Position numbers and translations under genes: made by a program | Notes under the pieces: model-generated | Database searches by the model: none | What the model was told of the DNA's origin: nothing | What the model saw: only the letters and a program-made list of their open reading frames with translations | DNA from: Pseudosporangium ferrugineum | GTDB lineage: Bacteria > Actinomycetota > Actinomycetes > Mycobacteriales > Micromonosporaceae | Assembly: GCF_003002065.1 (NCBI RefSeq) | Contig: NZ_PVZG01000001.1 | Span: 496,001 to 560,000 of the forward strand | DNA length: 64,000 nucleotides | Reading direction: 5' to 3' | Shown: in pieces, positions 59,461 to 64,000 of the stretch | Layout of the letters: each line of letters starts with the position of its first letter | How positions within the stretch are numbered: position 1 is the first letter of the stretch

Positions 59461-61100
59461 CTAGTAACGGAAGGTGGACACGAGGTAACGGAAGGTGGAC
59501 ACGAGGCGGTCCAGCTCGCCGGACGCCGCCGCGAGGCTCCTCGCCGTGGCCTGAGTCGTCCGGGCACCCTCGCTGGCGTGCCCGGCCGTCTCGGCCACCC
59601 CGACGATGGTGGAGGCGATCTCGCCGGCGCCGATCGCGGTCTCCCCCACGTTGCGCGACATCTCGTGCGTGGTGGCGGTCTGCTCCTCGATCGCCGACGC
59701 GATGGTGACCTGGGTGCCGTTGATCTCCGCGACCACGCCGGAGATCTTCCCGATCGCCTCGGCCGCGGCGCCGCTGCCCAGCCGGATCGCCTCGACCTTG
59801 CCGGCGATCTCCTCGGTCGCCTCGGCGGTCTGCTGGGCCAGCTGCTTCACCTCGTCGGCGACCACCGCGAAGCCGCGGCCCCGCTCGCCGGCCCGGGCCG
59901 CCTCGATGGTGGCGTTCAGCGCGAGCAGGTTGGTCTGGTGGGCGATGTCGGTGATCAGCTTGACCACGGTCTGGATCTCGGCCGACGACTCGCCCAGGGC
60001 CGCGACCGTGTCGTTGGCCTCGGCCGCCGCGCGTACCCCGCCCTCGGCGATGCCGGTCGCGCGGGTGGCGCTGCGGGAGATCTCCTCGATGGAGGCGTTC
60101 ATCTGCTCGGCCGAGGCGGCGAGCGACGAGACGATCGCCGACACCTCCTCGGCGCTGGCGCTGACCACGCCGGCCTGCGCGCTGGTCTGCTCGGCGCCCC
60201 GGCGAGCTGGGTGCTGACCGCGCTGAGCTCGTCGGCGGCCGAGGACACCTCGCGCGCCTTGGCGGCCACCGCGGCGACCAGCTCCTGCATGCGGCCGGCG
60301 AAGCGGTTGAAGCCGCCCGCCGCCACGGTGATCTCGTCCCGGCCGGCCTCCTCGAGGCGCTGGGTCAGGTCGCCGTCGCCGTCGGCGATCTCGGCGAGCC
60401 GCTCGTTCAGCGTGCCGAGCGGGCGGATGATCGACCGGATCAGCACGAACGCGAACAGCGCCCCGACGACCACGGTCAGGATCCCGACCAGCACCATCAC
60501 GGCCGAGGCCCGGTCCGACGCGGCGTCGGCGTCCCGGGTCGCCGCGGCGGCGTCGGCGTCGATGCCGGCGGTCAGCGCGTCGACCTCGGCGGCGATGGTG
60601 TTGAAGATCTTGATCTCGTCGACCGCGACGAGCCCGTCGGCGCGGGCCAGCCGCTCGCGGTCGCCGCTGCGGTAGTCCTCGACGATCCGCTGGTCGAGGG
60701 TCATGAACTCGCCGAAGGCCGCCTCCATGCGGTCCAGGTGGGTGCGCTCCTCGGCGCTGAGCCGGCCCTCGCGCAGGGCGGCGACCTCGGACCGGAAGGC
60801 CGCGACCGAGGCGAGGAAGCTCTTGCGGGCGCCGGCCGTGTCGGCGGCGGCGTCCGGGACCCCCCGGCTCACGTCGAACGCGTACGCGGTCTGCCAGCCG
60901 TTGAAGTCGCCGGACCGGAACTTGACCTGCATGGCCATCCGGGTGGTCCGCTCGTAGTCGGCCACCTTGGTGGTGGCAGCCGCCTGGTTGGCGATCGCCG
61001 ACAGGCCGATGGCCACGACCGTGCCCAGCAGAGCGAGCAGGATCGCCATGGCGGCCACCAGTCGCGTACTGATCCGGACCCGTCTCAGACCTGCCGTCAC
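59461..61100 (-). pseudogene. Methyl-accepting chemotaxis protein gene with a frameshift
   Basis: Two minus-strand frames join to make one chemoreceptor. The first (from GTG 61100, behind GAGGAG) gives a membrane anchor, a periplasmic/extracellular sensor domain (four-helix type), second membrane helix ([20 protein letters not shown]) and HAMP ([20 protein letters not shown]), stopping being MCP-like after STQLAGA. The second frame continues [20 protein letters not shown] and holds the full signalling tip ([20 protein letters not shown] and [11 protein letters not shown]). One base is missing near the CCCC run at 60197-60200 on the + strand. It could be a true mutation or a sequencing error. 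The end has a duplicated LVSTFRY. Confidence 0.85.
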
Positions 61101-61341
61101 CGCTGCTCCTCATCATGTACCGGTATCGGTGACCGTATCGGCGCGGCGGCGGCCCGGCTGAGGAATCGACGAACAGTTGATCTCCGGGCCGCGCGCGGGC
61201 GAGGCATCGCTATGATGGCCCATCGACCACAGTGAACATTTTTCCGCGTGGCATCGGGCCCGGAGGTGCCGGGCCGTCGCCCGGTGGCGGCCGGCGTCGG
61301 CCTCGCCACGCTGAAAAACGTCCAGTCATCGCGGGGGCGAG

Positions 61342-61782
61342 ATGAGCGAGCCGATGGGCGCGGGGGCCACGGAGCCGCTGCTCGAGCCGGGACAGGCGCT
61401 GGACCGGCTGGCGGCCTGGAAGGGCCGGATCGACCAGCTCGCCGCCGACACCCGGGCGATGAGCGAGCGCCTCGGGGAGCTGCGGGTCACCGCGGCCGAC
61501 GACAACCGGATGGTCGAGGTGACGGTCGACGCGCAGGGCGCCCTGGTCGACATCCGGCTCGGCCGCCGCATCCAGCAGGTCGAGCCCGAGACCGTGGCCC
61601 GCACCATCATGGCGACGATGCGCGAGGCGCGGCGCAAGACCGCGGACCGGGCGCAGGAGATCATCACGGAGACGCTCGGCACCGAGTCGCCCGCCGCCCG
61701 GGCGATGGCCGCGCAGGTCGCCGACCGGCTGCGGACCGCGGGCGCCGGCGAGGCCGGGACCCGCGACCGGGACGGGTGGTGA
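61342..61782 (+). CDS. YbaB/EbfC-family nucleoid-associated-like protein
   Basis: 146 aa. A helical hairpin (LDRLAAWKGRIDQLAADTRA) leads to the conserved beta-strand core MVEVTVDAQGALVDIRLGRR and an amphipathic C-terminal helix (ARTIMATMREARRKTADRAQ), which is the YbaB/EbfC fold. In actinomycete type VII-like loci such proteins are found first in the operon, and may help gather the exported partners rather than bind DNA. The stop overlaps the next GTG, so the set is translationally coupled. Confidence 0.78.
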   Translation: MSEPMGAGATEPLLEPGQALDRLAAWKGRIDQLAADTRAMSERLGELRVTAADDNRMVEVTVDAQGALVDIRLGRRIQQVEPETVARTIMATMREARRKTADRAQEIITETLGTESPAARAMAAQVADRLRTAGAGEAGTRDRDGW

Positions 61783-62108
61783 GCGCGGTGGCCGAGGAGT
61801 TCCTGGTCGACGCGGCGCAGATCCGCCGGCACATCGGCAACCTGGAGGCGGTCCGGGCCCGGTTCGACGCCGTACGGGCGGCCAGCGCGCACATCTCCGG
61901 CGGCGACGGCGCGTACGGGCTGCTCTGCAGCTGGCTGCCGGCCGTGCTGCAGGGGCGCCACCAGCGGCAGGACGAGCTGGTCGCGTACGTGGCGGAGAAC
62001 CTGTCGATCGCCGCGGACGAGCTGGCCTCGGTCGCCGACGCGTACGAGGAGACCGACGCGGGCGCGGCCCAGGCGGTCCGCCGGGCCGGCGAGGGGCTCG
62101 GACGATGA
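61779..62108 (+). CDS. EspC-like type VII secretion target (WXG-related) protein
   Basis: 109 aa. All-helical with two long helices: EFLVDAAQIRRHIGNLEAVR and VAYVAENLSIAADELASVAD, then an AYEETDAGAAQAVRRAGEG tail. Size, helix pair and position match EspC-type, ESX-associated small proteins. GTG 61779 overlaps the preceding stop (GTGA) and its own stop overlaps the next ATG (ATGA). Probably an export partner or chaperone for the toxin downstream. Confidence 0.7.
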   Translation: MSAVAEEFLVDAAQIRRHIGNLEAVRARFDAVRAASAHISGGDGAYGLLCSWLPAVLQGRHQRQDELVAYVAENLSIAADELASVADAYEETDAGAAQAVRRAGEGLGR

Positions 62109-62806
62109 GCGACGGTTCGCTGGTCGCCGGCGTCGTCTCCACCCGGGAGCCGTGGACCGGGGCGGGGCTGGCCGACAGCTTCCAGGGCCTGGTCGGCGCG
62201 ATCGAGAGCGAGGGCTGGGTCGACGACCTGCTCGCCGGCGCCGCGTTCGGGGTCGAGGTGGTCGCCACCGCGATGGACCCGCTCAGCGCGCTGCTCGCCA
62301 ACGGGCTCGGCTGGGCGATGGAGTACTTCGAGCCGCTGCGCTCGGTGCTCGACGAGCTCGCCGGCATGCCCGACGTGGTGGCCTCGCACGCCGCCACGTG
62401 GCGCAACATGGCCGCCGAGCTCAGCGACATGGCCGCCGCCCTGGGCGGGCACCTCAACGGCGACCTGCCCGACTGGCAGGGGCGGGCGGCGAACGCGTAC
62501 GTGTCGATGATGGGCCACAACGTAGAGGCGATCGGCGGGCTGGGCGCGGTCGCCGCCGCGATGGCCGCCGCCACCGAGGCCGCCGGCAACATCGTCCAGT
62601 TCACCCGCGACATCGTCCGCGACCTCATCGCCGACCTGGTCGCCCGCGTGATCGTCTGGGCGGCCGAGGCCATCTTCGTGGTGACCATCCCGATCATCGC
62701 CGAGCAGATCGTCGCGGCGGTGGTGAAGTGGGCCGGCCGCATCCTGACGTACACCACGGCGCTGATCACCAGCATCACCAACCTGACCCGCCTGTTGAAC
62801 GGCTGA
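62105..62806 (+). CDS. WXG/LXG-type helical protein of the toxin cluster
   Basis: 233 aa. A central helical hairpin with the WxG turn (PDWQGRAANAYVSMMG, residues about 122-137), flanked by ALGGHLNGDL and a hydrophobic C-terminus (VIVWAAEAIFVVTIPIIAEQ and VVKWAGRILTYTTALITSIT) that could insert in or cross a membrane. The N-terminus (SFQGLVGAIESEGWVDDLLA) is also helical. Fits an ESX-like exported or membrane-docking subunit for the toxin gene that follows. Confidence 0.7.
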   Translation: MSDGSLVAGVVSTREPWTGAGLADSFQGLVGAIESEGWVDDLLAGAAFGVEVVATAMDPLSALLANGLGWAMEYFEPLRSVLDELAGMPDVVASHAATWRNMAAELSDMAAALGGHLNGDLPDWQGRAANAYVSMMGHNVEAIGGLGAVAAAMAAATEAAGNIVQFTRDIVRDLIADLVARVIVWAAEAIFVVTIPIIAEQIVAAVVKWAGRILTYTTALITSITNLTRLLNG

Positions 62807-62813
62807 CCGGCGG

Positions 62814-63461
62814 ATGGCGGGGGCGAGGCCGCACGGCGGCGGAAGCGGCGGCGGCGGCAACGGGGGTGACGGCGGCGACGGCGGCGGCAACGGGGGTGAC
62901 GGCGGCGACGGCACCCCGGGACGGCCGGGTCATCCGCGAGGCGGCAGCGGCAACGTGTCGGCCGCCCACGAGACCATCAGCGGCGAGGCGAACCAGGGGC
63001 GTGCGCCCGGCGCCGACGGCGGGCCGGCGCGGCCCGGTGACGGCGGGACGCCGGGGCACGGGGACGACCGGACGCCGGGCACGGAGTCGCCCGAGCTGGC
63101 CGCGACCGGTCCGGAGCCCGGCTCGCCGCGGGCCTTCGTCGACAACATCGCCGCCGATCCCCGCTCGGTGGCGGGCCGGTCGGCCGAGGACATCGCCGCC
63201 CAGTTCCGGGCCGCGGGCTACGACGTCGCCGTCGAGCAGAGCACCCGGCGGGGCACGTCCGGCAACGCCGTGCAGGTGCGCGTCCGGAACCACCCCGAGA
63301 TCACGAACATCCAGGTGCACCCGGGCGGCGGCCGGCACACCCCGGAGGGCTCGGCATACTGGAAGATCTCCACGAACACGTCCGGCAAGACCTGGGTCAT
63401 CCCCGGGGACTTCCGGGGCGCCGACGATCTGGGCGGGAATGTCATTCGCTATGACGAATAA
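62814..63461 (+). CDS. Polymorphic toxin with Gly-rich leader and C-terminal toxin domain
   Basis: 215 aa. The N-terminal ~110 residues are a GGDGGDGGGNGG-type repeat and a Pro/Gly linker without an enzymatic domain. The C-terminal ~100 residues (PRAFVDNIAADPRSVAGRSA, IAAQFRAAGYDVAVEQS, GNAVQVRVRNHPEITNIQVH, PGGGRHTPEGSAYWKISTNT) form a compact beta-rich domain of a type used in bacterial polymorphic toxins, probably an RNase of the BECR fold (family assignment tentative). The 3' end overlaps the next gene by 11 bp, typical of a toxin-immunity pair. Confidence 0.68.
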   Translation: MAGARPHGGGSGGGGNGGDGGDGGGNGGDGGDGTPGRPGHPRGGSGNVSAAHETISGEANQGRAPGADGGPARPGDGGTPGHGDDRTPGTESPELAATGPEPGSPRAFVDNIAADPRSVAGRSAEDIAAQFRAAGYDVAVEQSTRRGTSGNAVQVRVRNHPEITNIQVHPGGGRHTPEGSAYWKISTNTSGKTWVIPGDFRGADDLGGNVIRYDE

Positions 63462-64000
63462 GCTGATCAAGGTTGACCGGGTGCGCTCGGCGCGGGAGGC
63501 GGCCGAGGTCGAGGAGCTCGGCGCGGACCTGGTCGGGGTCTCGCTCGGTGCCGACCCCCGGTTCGCCGACGACCGTACGGTCACCGTCGAGCAGGCCGCC
63601 GAGATCGGGGCCGCCCTGGCGCGCGCGACGCTCGTGGTCGCCATGGAGCTCGGGCGGGACCCGGAGCGGGTGCTGCGGACCGTGACCGCCGTACGGGCCG
63701 GCATGGTGCAGCCGCTGGTGGGCACGATCCCCCCGGCCGACGTGCGGGAGGCGCTCAGCGGGGCCGGCGTCGGCATCGTGTACGGCGGCATCGAGATCGC
63801 GCACGACGACGACCCGGGCTGGATCTTCGGCGAGTACGACGACACCCCTGACCTCAACGCCGTCCTGTTCCACGCCGACGTGCTGCCCGAGTACAGGCAG
63901 TCGTGGGCCTTCCTGCGCGACAAGGCGCCCGAGTTCGACGACGAGTTCCAGATCGCCGACCTCGACCGGCTGGCGCGCGAACGCCCGCTGGTGGCCGGGC
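63451..64000 (+). CDS. Putative immunity protein with TrpF-like fold, 3' end beyond window
   Basis: The first 183 codons are present; the gene continues beyond the window. ATG 63451 overlaps the toxin gene by 11 bp. The start IKVDRVRSAREAAEVEELGA, followed by DLVGVSLGADPRFAD and TVEQAAEIGAALARATLVV, parallels the first strands and helices of phosphoribosylanthranilate isomerase (TrpF: VKICGxxxxEDA..AGAD..GF), although the catalytic Cys of TrpF is absent (VDRV instead of ICG). A later stretch (PLVGTIPPADVREALSGAGV) fits the barrel's outer helices. Its position makes immunity the likely role; a catalytic role in tryptophan synthesis is unlikely. Confidence 0.55.
   Translation, partial: MTNKLIKVDRVRSAREAAEVEELGADLVGVSLGADPRFADDRTVTVEQAAEIGAALARATLVVAMELGRDPERVLRTVTAVRAGMVQPLVGTIPPADVREALSGAGVGIVYGGIEIAHDDDPGWIFGEYDDTPDLNAVLFHADVLPEYRQSWAFLRDKAPEFDDEFQIADLDRLARERPLVAG

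Overview
The window is from a high-GC actinomycete, most likely of the Micromonosporaceae (Actinoplanes/Micromonospora type). The signs are strong G/C bias at third codon positions, frequent GTG starts, a mycothiol-dependent nitroreductase homologue, an LpqY-SugABC-type trehalose importer, a Nur-like nickel operator, ESX/type VII-like small secreted proteins and a TPR-CHAT/ECF sigma locus. No tRNA, rRNA, CRISPR array or insertion sequence was recognised. Many gaps between genes, and several coding regions, contain minisatellite-like tandem repeats with 9-42 bp units.

Layout. 1-8.5 kb: end of a RibD-like reductase, GTP cyclohydrolase II, a secreted TAP-type alpha/beta hydrolase, an Rv2466c-like nitroreductase, RecQ, an NTF2-like protein, a methyltransferase translationally coupled to a degenerate EAL-HDOD protein, and a Xi-class GST with a palindrome over its leader. 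8.5-20.5 kb: a KAS III enzyme, secreted M4 and M36 metalloproteases, a deacetylase lipoprotein, an LLM flavoenzyme, a second methyltransferase, a DUF4241 protein, a Pro-rich ORF and a 16-bp VNTR. 20.6-24.6 kb: a tightly coupled glycolate oxidase operon glcDEF with a promoter palindrome. 24.6-27.1 kb: decayed or regulatory DNA with a perfect CebR-type operator, a small monooxygenase, and smpB with no canonical start codon.

27.2-31.5 kb: trehalose-type ABC importer (lpqY-sugA-sugB-sugC). 31.9-35.9 kb: three proteins with expanded repeat regions. 36.3-39.1 kb: an ECF nickel importer (nikM-nikN-nikQ-nikO) behind a Nur-box-like sequence. 39.1-43.6 kb: a LytR_C protein, an NhaA-thioredoxin fusion, a STAS protein and a Methyltransf_19 protein. 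43.7-48.9 kb: the most unusual locus, with a TPR-CHAT caspase-like protease diverging from a cytoplasmic subtilase, which converges on a two-gene operon of an ECF sigma factor and an unknown 172-aa protein.

49-61 kb: GNAT, an orphan response regulator, a remnant that looks like the 3' end of a Ku gene, a GGDEF-EAL membrane protein, a POT peptide transporter, class I lysyl-tRNA synthetase, a MalR-like LacI regulator beside a secreted alpha-amylase, and a chemoreceptor gene with a frameshift. 61.3-64 kb: a coupled cluster of YbaB-like, EspC-like and WXG-like proteins, a polymorphic toxin and a TrpF-like putative immunity protein that runs off the window.
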